Numbered from the stretch's first letter, positions 1 through 7,121 are shown. The stretch: 8,363 nt of DNA from UBA1206 sp050953105 (GCA_050953105.1 JBMNMA010000003.1:1-8363), one strand, 5' to 3'. Program-made: numbers and translations. The notes: generated by a model not told the origin, from the sequence alone.

Positions 1-103
1 TGTAAATGATTCAAATTTTATAAACCAGCCTGACGTATATAATAATGACGGAAGCGAAAAAGAATTAGCGATAGATTTTATTATGTTATACCCGATTAGT
101 TTT

Positions 104-133
104 AACAGAAGGGCTTTTGCCCTTCTGTTTTTT
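104..133 (+). terminator. Rho-independent terminator of the upstream unit
   Basis: A perfect 11-bp stem (104-114 with 119-129) closes a TTTT loop and runs into six T residues at 128-133. This is a textbook intrinsic terminator. It most likely ends transcription of a gene lying to the left of the window and separates it from the pyrG unit. Confidence 0.9.
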
Positions 134-199
134 ATATAAACAAACAAAAAAGTATCGAAAATGATTGTTGTTATTGTATTTTAAAATGCAAAAAACATA

Positions 200-228
200 T
201 TGACTTTTTTAGATTGATGTTGTATCAT
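200..228 (+). promoter_or_regulatory. Candidate sigma-A promoter for pyrG
   Basis: TTGACT at 200-205 and TATCAT at 223-228 are separated by exactly 17 bp, close to the vegetative consensus, which predicts transcription starting near 235. A second candidate overlaps it: TTGTAT at 220-225, a 16-bp spacer and TATAAA at 242-247. This one would start at or near the GGG at 252-254. The first has the better -35 and the second the better -10; sequence alone cannot decide between them. Confidence 0.55.
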
Positions 229-264
229 TTTTTAAGTGTTTTATAAACAATGGGTCGTTGCTCT

Positions 265-348
265 TTCCGGCAAAGGCGTCGGAATGTCGGCTTGACGCTA
301 AAAAATGTATAATTACTTAGGCGTCGCAGAAAGCTATACTTCGACGCC
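265..348 (+). promoter_or_regulatory. Putative attenuator-like leader of pyrG
   Basis: Several segments can pair in mutually exclusive ways. 265-271 pairs with 278-284 (7 bp, one G-U). 275-282 pairs with 292-299 (five Watson-Crick pairs plus G-U pairs). 294-301 pairs with 317-325 (GACGC/GCGTC plus TAA/TTA around a bulged G). 320-326 pairs perfectly with 342-348 (GGCGTCG/CGACGCC). The first GGCGTCG (275-281) is also a perfect match for 342-348. This is the layout of a terminator/antiterminator switch. The T-rich stretch after the last hairpin (349-370) is interrupted, so termination may be weak or the control may act elsewhere. In Bacillus subtilis, pyrG is known to be controlled by CTP-sensitive attenuation in its leader; a similar role here is inference. 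Confidence 0.45.
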
Positions 349-388
349 TTGTCTGATTTTGTTACATTTTTACCGGAGGGAAAAAGTT

Positions 389-2018
389 ATGACCAAATAT
401 ATTTTTGTTACAGGCGGTGTGGTGTCCGGCCTGGGTAAAGGAATTACCGCCGCATCTTTAGGAAGGCTATTAAAAGCCAGAGGCCTTAAGGTGGCAGCCC
501 AGAAGCTTGACCCCTATATTAACGTTGACCCGGGAACCATGAGTCCCTATCAGCACGGGGAGGTTTACGTTACCGAGGACGGTGCCGAAACCGACCTTGA
601 CCTTGGACATTACGAAAGATTTATCGACGAGGATTTAAATAAATATTCAAACCTTACCACAGGCAAGGTGTTTTCCAATGTCATATCAAAGGAGCGGCAG
701 GGACAGTATCTCGGCTCCACCGTTCAGTATATACCCCACATAACCGACGAAATAAAAAGATTTGTCTACAATGTGGGCAAAAAGACGGGGGCGGATGTGG
801 TTATAACCGAAATCGGGCGGCACCACCGGCGACATTGAAAGCCAGCCATATCTTGAAGCTATCCGCCAGATAAGCCACGAGGTGGGGAGGGAAAATTCCC
901 TTTTCATCCACGTTACCCTTGTTCCCTATCTTAAAGCATCCGGTGAGCATAAATCTAAGCCCACCCAGCATTCGGTTAAAGAACTTCAGGGAATGGGCAT
1001 TTCCCCGGACATAATTATTTTAAGATGCGACGAAAAAATAAAGGACCAGTCGGTTTTCCGCAAGATTGCCAACTTCTGCAACGTCAAGCCCGACTGCGTT
1101 ATAGAAAACGTTACCCTTCCCGTCCTTTACGAAGCGCCGCTTATGCTTGAAAAATCCCATCTTTCCCATATAGTCTGCCGGGAGCTGTATATGGATACCC
1201 CAGACCCCGACCTTACCGAGTGGGAAGAGCTTGTTAAAAAAATAAAGAGCCGCAAAGGCAAGGTTAACATTGCCCTTGTGGGCAAATACGTTCAGCTTCA
1301 CGACGCTTATTTGTCGGTGGCGGAGGCGTTAAACCATGCCGGCTTTGCCCTTGATTCGAAAATCAACATAGACTGGATTGATTCCGAAACCATAACCGAG
1401 GAAAATCACGAAGAAATATTCAAAAACATCGACGGCATACTCATACCCGGAGGATTCGGCAACCGGGGTATTGAGGGTAAAATAATAGCGGCAAGCTTTG
1501 CCCGCAGAAATAAGATACCCTACCTTGGAATTTGCCTTGGTATGCAGGTGGCGGTTATAGAATACGCCCGTAACGTCTTAGGCCTTGCCGGCGCAAATTC
1601 AAGGGAATTTGACGAAAATTCCCCCCATAAGGTTATTGACTTTATGGAAGGACAAAGCGATTCCATTGACAAGGGCGGTACATTGCGGCTGGGAAGCTAT
1701 CCCTGCTCCATTGTCCCCGGCACCGTTATGGAACGCTGCTACAAGGCCTGTCTTATAAACGAACGCCACAGGCATCGCTATGAATTCAATAACAGCTACA
1801 AGGCCGATTTGGAAAAGGCCGGACTTACGATAAGCGGTCTTTCACCCGACGGCAAGCTGGTTGAAACCATTGAGCTTAAAGATTCCCCCTTCTTTGTAGG
1901 GGTTCAATATCACCCTGAATTCAAGTCCCGCCCCAACCGTCCCCATCCCCTGTTTTTGGAGTTCGTTAGGGCGTCCATAGAGATCGCAAAGGCGAAGGAG
2001 GGCGGCGACAACAAATAA
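389..2018 (+). pseudogene. pyrG: CTP synthase, reading frame broken by a one-base insertion
   Basis: CTP synthase makes CTP from UTP, ATP and glutamine in the cytoplasm, the last step of pyrimidine nucleotide synthesis. The ATG at 389 follows GGAGGG (375-380) by 8 nt. The N-terminal synthetase domain shows the P-loop GGVVSGLGKG (residues 9-18), KLDPYINVDPGT, and the likely Mg/ATP ligands Asp71 and Glu141. The C-terminal glutamine amidotransferase domain shows PGGFGNRG, the nucleophile Cys382 in LGICLGMQ, and His508/Glu510 in HPEF. With the shift corrected the protein has 542 residues, the normal size. An extra G in 815-817 throws the frame off inside the EIGGTTGDIES motif, and plain translation stops at 836-838 after 149 residues. 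Every other part is intact. pyrG is normally essential without external cytidine, so a sequence error is the likeliest cause, ahead of real inactivation or programmed frameshifting. It leads a cluster with alaA and purB. Confidence 0.93.
815..818 (+). other. Frameshift site within pyrG
   Basis: The family motif E-I-G-G-T would need GAA ATC GGC GGC ACC, but the sequence reads GAA ATC GGG CGG CAC. Removing one G of 815-817 restores a continuous 542-codon frame. A +1 slip of the ribosome on GGG to GGC would also give exactly the expected residues, but no supporting element is apparent. Confidence 0.85.
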
Positions 2019-2040
2019 TTTTTGAAAGGAAAGGCTTACA

Positions 2041-3255
2041 ATGCGAGAAATTAACAAATCCCGCAAGCTTGACCATGTGGCCTACGACATACGGGGACCG
2101 GTTATGGAGGAGGCCTACCGCATGGAGGCTAACGGGATTAATATACTAAAACTCAACATTGGTAACCCCGCACCCTTTGAACTTAAAGCTCCCGATGAAA
2201 TTATTGTGGATATGATTTACAATCTGCGGACGTCGGAGGGCTATTCCAACTCCAAGGGTATGTTCCCCGCCCGCAAAGCCATAATGCAATACTGTCAGCT
2301 TAAGGGCATACCCAACGTAGGCCTTGAGGACATTTACACCGGTAACGGTGAAAGCGAGCTTATAACCATGTCCATGCAGGCCCTCCTTGACGACGGGGAC
2401 GAAATTCTTGTTCCTATGCCCGACTATCCCCTGTGGACGGCGGCGGTTGTCCTTTCCAGCGGCAAGGCCGTTCATTACCGCTGCGACGAATCAAAGCACT
2501 GGAATCCCGATATTGCGGATATACGTTCTAAGATTACCGAAAAAACCAGGGGTATTGTGGTTATAAATCCCAACAATCCCACCGGGGTGTTATACAGCAT
2601 TGAAACCTTAAAAGAAATAGTTGATGTTGCAAGGGAATTTGACCTTATTATATTTGCCGACGAAATTTATGACCGGCTTTGCCTTGACGGGAAAAAGCAT
2701 GTGGCCATAGCCTCCCTTGCCCCCGATCTACTTACCGTATGCTTTAACGGCCTTTCTAAATCCCACCGGGTGGCGGGTTTCAGAAGCGGCTGGATGTGTC
2801 TTGCGGGGGAAAAGGAACACGCCGCAGGTTATATAGAGGGGCTAAACGTCCTTGCCTCAATGCGTCTTTGCTCCAATGTGCCGGGGCAGAGCATTATCCA
2901 GACGGCATTGGGGGGGTATCAGTCCAGCGACGAGCTTATTAAACCCGGTGGAAGGATTTACGAACAGCGGGAATTTATCTACAACGCCATTAACTCCATT
3001 CCCGGTCTTTCGGCGGAAAAGCCCGACGCCGCATTTTATATTTTTCCGAAAATCGACACCGAAATGTATAATATAACCGACGACAAGCAGTTTGTGCTTG
3101 AGCTGTTACGCGAAGAAAAGCTGCTGCTTACCTCCGGTACCGGCTTTAACTGGGATAAGCCCGACCATTTCCGCATTGTATATCTGCCCAGGGTGGAAAT
3201 ACTTGAGGAAGCCATGTTCAGGCTTGAAAGGTTTTTAAAGAAATACCGGAGATAA
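2041..3255 (+). CDS. alaA: Alanine-forming aminotransferase, AlaA type
   Basis: This is a cytoplasmic pyridoxal-phosphate enzyme of fold type I, class I/II, that transfers the amino group of glutamate to pyruvate to give alanine and 2-oxoglutarate. The 404-residue sequence resembles E. coli AlaA (405 residues) from end to end as I recall it, including YDIRGPV near the start, LKLNIGNPAPF, SKGMFPARKAIMQ, PMPDYPLWTAAV and the GYIEGL..LASMRLC stretch. Key sites are NPNNPTG (176-182), the DEIYD motif, the PLP-binding Lys240 in NGLSKSHRVAGFRSGW, and Arg378 in HFRIV, which should hold the substrate carboxylate. The ATG follows an AAGGAAAGG-like ribosome binding site. It starts 22 nt after pyrG and ends 22 nt before purB, so co-transcription is likely. 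Use of pyruvate specifically is inferred from similarity; other 2-oxo acids are possible. Confidence 0.9.
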   Translation: MREINKSRKLDHVAYDIRGPVMEEAYRMEANGINILKLNIGNPAPFELKAPDEIIVDMIYNLRTSEGYSNSKGMFPARKAIMQYCQLKGIPNVGLEDIYTGNGESELITMSMQALLDDGDEILVPMPDYPLWTAAVVLSSGKAVHYRCDESKHWNPDIADIRSKITEKTRGIVVINPNNPTGVLYSIETLKEIVDVAREFDLIIFADEIYDRLCLDGKKHVAIASLAPDLLTVCFNGLSKSHRVAGFRSGWMCLAGEKEHAAGYIEGLNVLASMRLCSNVPGQSIIQTALGGYQSSDELIKPGGRIYEQREFIYNAINSIPGLSAEKPDAAFYIFPKIDTEMYNITDDKQFVLELLREEKLLLTSGTGFNWDKPDHFRIVYLPRVEILEEAMFRLERFLKKYRR

Positions 3256-3262
3256 TTTGACA

Positions 3263-3280
3263 AGGGAGGACTTATTTGTG
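3263..3280 (+). promoter_or_regulatory. Ribosome binding site fixing the purB GTG start
   Basis: AGGGAGGA at 3263-3270 is a near-perfect match to the anti-Shine-Dalgarno and lies 7 nt before GTG (3278-3280). Because this site falls downstream of the TTG at 3257, it rules out the longer reading of the gene. Confidence 0.85.
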
Positions 3281-4708
3281 AAGGACATATACGAAAACCC
3301 GCTGTGCGGCCGCTACGCCGGCAGGGAGATGCAGCGCATATTCTCCCCCGACCACAAGTTTCAGACATGGCGTAAGCTGTGGGTGGCGCTGGCCGAAAGC
3401 CAGAGGGAGCTGGGACTGGAAATTACCCAGGAGCAGATTGACGAGCTTAAGGAGCATATAGCCGACATAGATTACGCCAAGGCCGCCGAATATGAAAAGC
3501 GGCTCCGCCATGACGTAATGGCCCATATCCGCACCTATGGCGACGTATGCCCCAAGGCCAAGGGAATAATTCACCTGGGTGCCACAAGCTGCTATGTTGG
3601 GGACAACACCGACATTATAGTAATGAAAGAGGCTTTGCTCCTTGTAAAAAAGCTGCTGGTAAACGCCATTTCGTCCCTGTATGACTTTGCAAACAAGTAT
3701 AAGGATATACCTACTTTAGCATACACCCATTTTCAGCCTGCCCAGCCCACCACCGTGGGAAAACGGGCAACCCTGTGGATTCAGGACCTGCTTTTTGACC
3801 TTGAAGCGGTGGATTTTCAGCTTAGTTCATTAAAGCTCTTAGGCTGCAAGGGCACCACCGGCACCGCCGCAAGCTTTTTGGCGCTGTTTGAAGGCGACCA
3901 CGAAAAGGTGAAAAAGCTTGAAAAGCTTATCGCTCAAAAGGTGGGGTTTGACGGCTGCTACGATGTGTCAGGGCAGACATATTCGAGAAAGGTTGACTAC
4001 AACGTCCTTTCGGCACTCTCCGGCATTGCCCAGTCGGCATCAAAGTTTGCCAATGACATACGCCTGCTTTCCCATCTTAAAGAGGTTGACGAACCCTTTG
4101 AGGAGGAACAGGTGGGTTCCTCGGCCATGGCATACAAGCGCAATCCCATGCGCAGCGAGCGGATATGCTCCCTGTCAAGGCATGTGCTTTGTAACGTGTT
4201 AAACCCTGCAATAACAGCTTCCACCCAGTGGCTTGAACGCACCCTTGACGATTCGGCCAACCGGCGGATAGCAATACCCGAAGCTTTTCTTGCCATAGAC
4301 GGCATACTGACATTGTATATAAATATTATCAGCGGCTTAAAGGTTTACCCCAACATGGCAAAGCGTCATCTTGACGAGGAAATGCCCTTTATGGTTACCG
4401 AGAACATTCTTATGTATTGCGTTTCACGGGGCGGAGACCGGCAGGTGCTCCACGAGGAAATACGCCGTCATTCGGTGGAAACCGCTGTGGAAATTAAAAA
4501 CTACGGCAAAAACAATACCCTATTTGATAAAATTTTAGCTGATAAAGCATTTAACCTTACAAAAGAAGAACTTGACCAAATCGCTAACCCCGCCCTGCTA
4601 ACCGGCAGAGCCAAGGAGCAAACCGAAGAATTTCTGGCAAACGCAGTTTTGCCGGTTCTTGAGGCAAATAAAAGTCTGCTTGGCGTTAAGGCCGAGATTA
4701 ACATTTAA
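3278..4708 (+). CDS. purB: Adenylosuccinate lyase, long eukaryote-like type
   Basis: PurB removes fumarate from SAICAR and from adenylosuccinate in purine synthesis and acts as a cytoplasmic homotetramer. I place the start at the GTG at 3278 because AGGGAGGA (3263-3270) lies 7 nt before it; a TTG at 3257 upstream is not preceded by a ribosome binding site. The 476-residue product is longer than the usual Bacillus enzyme (about 430) and follows the animal-type enzyme closely, for example LGATSCYVGDNTD, THFQPAQPTTVGKR, QWLERTLDDSANRRI and PFMVTENI. The fumarase/aspartase signature is GSSAMAYKRNPMRSER. Likely catalytic residues are His151 (in THFQP) and a serine of the flexible loop (Ser281 or Ser282). 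The loop has Ala where the animal enzyme has Pro (SSAMP to SSAMA). It is the third gene of the cluster and is followed by a modest hairpin terminator. Confidence 0.93.
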   Translation: MKDIYENPLCGRYAGREMQRIFSPDHKFQTWRKLWVALAESQRELGLEITQEQIDELKEHIADIDYAKAAEYEKRLRHDVMAHIRTYGDVCPKAKGIIHLGATSCYVGDNTDIIVMKEALLLVKKLLVNAISSLYDFANKYKDIPTLAYTHFQPAQPTTVGKRATLWIQDLLFDLEAVDFQLSSLKLLGCKGTTGTAASFLALFEGDHEKVKKLEKLIAQKVGFDGCYDVSGQTYSRKVDYNVLSALSGIAQSASKFANDIRLLSHLKEVDEPFEEEQVGSSAMAYKRNPMRSERICSLSRHVLCNVLNPAITASTQWLERTLDDSANRRIAIPEAFLAIDGILTLYINIISGLKVYPNMAKRHLDEEMPFMVTENILMYCVSRGGDRQVLHEEIRRHSVETAVEIKNYGKNNTLFDKILADKAFNLTKEELDQIANPALLTGRAKEQTEEFLANAVLPVLEANKSLLGVKAEINI

Positions 4709-4714
4709 CTAAAC

Positions 4715-4736
4715 AGGCGGGTTTTTACCCGCCTTT
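4715..4736 (+). terminator. Hairpin terminator or attenuator after purB
   Basis: An 8-bp perfect stem (4715-4722 with 4727-4734) encloses a TTTT loop. The tail is only TTT, then CGC, then TTT, so termination may be partial. It lies between purB and the racemase gene, which starts 20 nt after the stem. Some read-through into the racemase gene is therefore plausible, and no clear separate promoter is visible in the gap. Confidence 0.7.
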
Positions 4737-4754
4737 CGCTTTAATGAGGGAATG

Positions 4755-5447
4755 ATGAAAAAGATAGGTATTGTAGGCGGAATCGGGCCTGCCTCCACCG
4801 TTGACTATTACATGGGGATAATAGGTAAATATGCGTCCAAATACGGGCCCGACGTTTACCCCGAAATTGTTATAGACAGTATCAATTTAAACCGGCTTAT
4901 GGGGGCTATGGTTAAAGAAAATTTTGACGAGGCCTTTGAGATTATTAAGGCAAGCCTTATAAACCTTAAAAACGCAGGGGCGGATATTGGAGCGGTGGCA
5001 TCAAACACTCCCCATATAATTTGGGATAAAATTCAAGAAGCAAATATCATACCCGTTATAAGTATTGTAAGTGCCACCTGTGACTATATATTAAAATGCT
5101 CCTATAAGCGTGTTGTCGTCCTCGGAACCGAATACACAATGAAAAAGGGATTGTATTCAAAGGCACTGGAAAATATAGGCGTTACGGCAATTTCTTTGTC
5201 CCCGGAGGATATGAAGTTGGTGGGAAATATCATTTACCCAAACCTTGAAAACGGAATTGTTATTCCCGAAGACAAATCAAAAATGATATCGGTTGCCGAA
5301 AGGTATATAACAAACTATAACGCCGATTCCCTGCTCCTCGGCTGCACCGAAATACCCATTATGATAAAGGCGGGTGATGTGTCTGTGCCGGTGATAAATA
5401 CCACCCAGATACATATAGACGCCATAGCCGAAAAGCTGTTTGAATAA
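4755..5447 (+). CDS. Aspartate/glutamate racemase family protein
   Basis: The 230-residue protein belongs to the PLP-independent Asp/Glu racemase superfamily, which interconverts L- and D-amino acids using two facing acid/base residues. It shows the N-terminal GIVGGIGPASTVDYY, then ASNTPH, VLGTEYTMKKGLYS and LLGCTEI. The canonical enzymes use two cysteines. Here the second is present (Cys197 in LGCTE) but the first is Ser83. This resembles the atypical E. coli YgeA L-Asp/Glu racemase, which has Thr83 and Cys197 at the same positions. I prefer the second ATG (4755) because the GAGGG at 4746-4750 lies 4 nt upstream of it and only 1 nt from the first ATG (4752). There is no signal peptide, so it is cytoplasmic. 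Substrate and direction are not known. D-Glu or D-Asp supply for peptidoglycan, or use of external D-amino acids, are options. It may be co-expressed with purB by read-through. Confidence 0.85.
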   Translation: MKKIGIVGGIGPASTVDYYMGIIGKYASKYGPDVYPEIVIDSINLNRLMGAMVKENFDEAFEIIKASLINLKNAGADIGAVASNTPHIIWDKIQEANIIPVISIVSATCDYILKCSYKRVVVLGTEYTMKKGLYSKALENIGVTAISLSPEDMKLVGNIIYPNLENGIVIPEDKSKMISVAERYITNYNADSLLLGCTEIPIMIKAGDVSVPVINTTQIHIDAIAEKLFE

Positions 5448-5473
5448 GATATAAACCATTTATTGTTAGTGTT

Positions 5474-5516
5474 ACGGGCATAATCGCAATTTTTTTGCTT
5501 TTATGCCCGTTATTTC
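5474..5516 (+). terminator. Rho-independent terminator after the racemase gene
   Basis: A 10-bp perfect outer stem (5474-5483 with 5501-5510) holds a second 4-bp stem (5486-5489 with 5495-5498) around a T-rich loop. The hairpin is followed by TTATTTCTATT. It ends the racemase transcript and insulates the MATE gene. Confidence 0.85.
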
Positions 5517-5531
5517 TATTCCTTTTGACAA

Positions 5532-5560
5532 TTGTTTTTTATTATAGGGGGTTATATAAT
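5532..5560 (+). promoter_or_regulatory. Candidate promoter of the MATE gene
   Basis: TATAAT at 5555-5560 is a perfect -10 element. TTGTTT at 5532-5537 lies 17 bp upstream and can serve as the -35. A perfect TTGACA also occurs at 5525-5530, but at 24 bp it is too far from the -10 for normal sigma-A use. The GGGG run between the elements is unusual for spacer DNA. A transcription start near 5567 would give a leader of about 25 nt. Confidence 0.55.
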
Positions 5561-5592
5561 AGGTTTGATAATATAACTTTTTTTGAGGATTT

Positions 5593-7047
5593 ATGCTAAA
5601 CAACAAAAAAGCCGTCAACATGACCGACGGTCCCCTATTTAAAAATATAATATCCTTTACCATACCCATTATTTTAACGGGACTTTTGCAGCTGCTTTTC
5701 AATGCCGCCGACCTTGCGGTGGTGGGGCAGTTTGCCGGGGACATTCCCTTATCCGCCGTGGGTGCCACCGGCTCTCTTATAAACCTTATAGTCAACCTGT
5801 TTTTAGGACTTTCGGTAGGTGTCGGCGTGGCTGTGGCCCAGGGGTTGGGTGCTAAAAGTGACGAAGCGGTCCGCAGAACCGTTCACACCGCCATCCCTGC
5901 CGCTCTTGTCGGGGGTGTGATACTCACCTTTGTGGGAATTTTCGGCGCAAAGCAGTTTTTAATATGGATGAAGACTCCGGCCGAGGTGCTTGATCTTGCC
6001 ACTCTTTATATGCAAATCTACTTTGCCGGAATTATCCCCATTCTCCTTTACAATTTCGGCGCCGCAATACTTCGTGCCGCCGGCGACACAAGAAGCCCCC
6101 TTATTTACCTTACCCTGGCAGGGGTTGTCAATGTAATTTTAAACCTTATATTCGTCATTCTTTTCGGCATGGACGTTGACGGGGTGGCACTTGCCACAAC
6201 CATTTCCCAAACCCTTGCGGTGGGGCTGGTTATAAGAACCTTGGTTAAACGCAGCGACGCCTGCCGGCTGTATTTAAAAAAGCTTAAATTCCATGAAAAG
6301 GAACTTTTGCTTATTATTAAAATCGGACTTCCCGCCGGGATTCAGGGAACCATATTCTCAATATCCAACGTTATCGTCCAGTCCTCTATAAACTCCTTTG
6401 GCCCCGTGGTCATGTCGGGTAACACCGCCGCCTCATCCATTGAGGGGTTTGTGTATGTGGCCATGAACGCCTTCCACCAGACGGCAATGAACTTTATAGG
6501 CCAAAACGTGGGAGCAAAGAGATTTGAACGGATAAATAAAATTCTCGCCTACTGTCTTGCCCTTGTGGCAGGGGTGGGTTTCACCCTCGGCCTTTTGGCC
6601 TTTACCTTCGGTGCTCCGCTGCTTAAAATCTACACCTCATCGGCAGATGCCATTCATTACGGTGTGGTTAGAATGTCCTTTATCGCTCTAACCTATTTCA
6701 CCTGCGGCATGATGGACGTTATGACCGGTGCAATACGGGGAATGGGCTCCTCACTGGCTCCAATGATAGTTTCGGTTATAGGTATCTGCGGCGTGCGCAT
6801 AGGCTGGATATTCACCATATTTGCCGAACACCGCAGCCTTGAAGCATTATATATGTCCTACCCCCTTTCATGGGTGGCAACTTTGCTGGTTCAGGTTCTC
6901 TTTTATGTGATAATTAAGAGAAGATTGTTAGCACGAGAGGGCATAACATCCCCCCTGACGAACCATAAAGGTATAGGTGTCATAACCGCCGTCCCCACCT
7001 TAAAGGGGAAAAAAGTTGTAAATGTAAACAATAAAAAATCAGGCTGA
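5593..7047 (+). CDS. MATE-family multidrug/cation antiporter
   Basis: This integral membrane protein of the MATE (multidrug and toxic compound extrusion) family probably expels organic cations or metabolites in exchange for Na+ or H+. The 484 residues contain the typical pattern of about 12 hydrophobic helices in two halves. The family signatures are visible: the short N-terminus MTDGPLFKNIISFTIP, NAADLAVVGQFAG, the glycine-rich AVAQGLGAK, YNFGAAILRAAGDTRSP, and in the second half MNFIGQNVGAKR and AIRGMGSS. GAGGA at 5585-5589 lies only 3 nt before the ATG, which is tight, but the next Met (residue 10) has no ribosome binding site. The membrane part ends near residue 446 (VIIKRRLL). Residues 447-484 form a hydrophilic tail that most relatives lack. 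The gene has its own promoter, and an IS starts 7 nt after its stop. The substrate cannot be predicted. Confidence 0.9.
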   Translation: MLNNKKAVNMTDGPLFKNIISFTIPIILTGLLQLLFNAADLAVVGQFAGDIPLSAVGATGSLINLIVNLFLGLSVGVGVAVAQGLGAKSDEAVRRTVHTAIPAALVGGVILTFVGIFGAKQFLIWMKTPAEVLDLATLYMQIYFAGIIPILLYNFGAAILRAAGDTRSPLIYLTLAGVVNVILNLIFVILFGMDVDGVALATTISQTLAVGLVIRTLVKRSDACRLYLKKLKFHEKELLLIIKIGLPAGIQGTIFSISNVIVQSSINSFGPVVMSGNTAASSIEGFVYVAMNAFHQTAMNFIGQNVGAKRFERINKILAYCLALVAGVGFTLGLLAFTFGAPLLKIYTSSADAIHYGVVRMSFIALTYFTCGMMDVMTGAIRGMGSSLAPMIVSVIGICGVRIGWIFTIFAEHRSLEALYMSYPLSWVATLLVQVLFYVIIKRRLLAREGITSPLTNHKGIGVITAVPTLKGKKVVNVNNKKSG

Positions 7048-7054
7048 TATAAAC

Positions 7055-7074
7055 TGCACCCAAAAAGTTAGACA
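7055..7074 (+). repeat. Left terminal inverted repeat of the IS
   Basis: The sequence starts with TG, as IS3-family tips do, and continues as CACCCAAAAAGTTAGACA. The partner at the right end is cut by the window; only TGTC at 8360-8363 is visible. The exact boundary is therefore inferred. Confidence 0.55.
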
Positions 7075-7076
7075 TG

Positions 7077-7085
7077 TGGTATAAT
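7077..7085 (+). promoter_or_regulatory. Extended -10 promoter of the IS transposase
   Basis: TGGTATAAT is a perfect extended -10 element (TGn plus TATAAT), directly inside the left end and 37 nt before the orfA start. No good -35 lies at the expected distance, and extended -10 promoters can work without one. Confidence 0.55.
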
Positions 7086-7121
7086 AAACACATGAACGAC
7101 AGAAAGGGGTGCAGTTTTGTT

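Larger units (their letters stand above)
134..388 (+). other. Intergenic region and pyrG leader
   Basis: This AT-rich stretch contains no convincing gene. It holds two overlapping promoter candidates (200-228 and 220-247), a leader with competing hairpins (265-348), and the pyrG ribosome binding site GGAGGG at 375-380. An ATG at 305 lies in frame with pyrG, but it sits inside the structured leader, lacks a ribosome binding site and would add 28 residues not expected in CTP synthases. Confidence 0.6.

Noticed and set aside
2..139. Open frame of 45 codons at the left edge, reading + strand into TAA at 137-139
   Set aside because: It would have to code through the perfect terminator hairpin at 104-133. 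It could be the 3' end of an upstream gene, but earlier stops in the other two frames (TAA at 3-5, TGA at 7-9) are equally possible ends.
305..388. Longer N-terminus for PyrG from the ATG at 305
   Set aside because: It lies within the leader hairpins, has no ribosome binding site and adds residues not expected in CTP synthases. The ATG at 389 has GGAGGG at the right distance.
882..2018. Independent gene for a stand-alone glutamine amidotransferase starting at GTG 882
   Set aside because: Conserved CTP synthase sequence continues in the same frame upstream of the GTG to the frameshift at 815-817, so it is the second part of pyrG.
3997..4305. Antisense open frames of about 100 codons over purB, and similar ones over pyrG and alaA
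   Set aside because: They mirror strongly conserved genes on the + strand, have no recognisable domain or ribosome binding site, and arise from codon bias.
5525..5560. TTGACA (5525) and TATAAT (5555) as one promoter
   Set aside because: The spacer is 24 bp, too long for normal sigma-A recognition; TTGTTT at 5532 gives 17 bp.
6992..7009. TCCCC/GGGGA inverted repeat near the MATE 3' end as a terminator
   Set aside because: The stem is only 5 bp, it is inside the coding frame, and it is followed by A residues rather than T on the + strand; the - strand also lacks a T tail after it.
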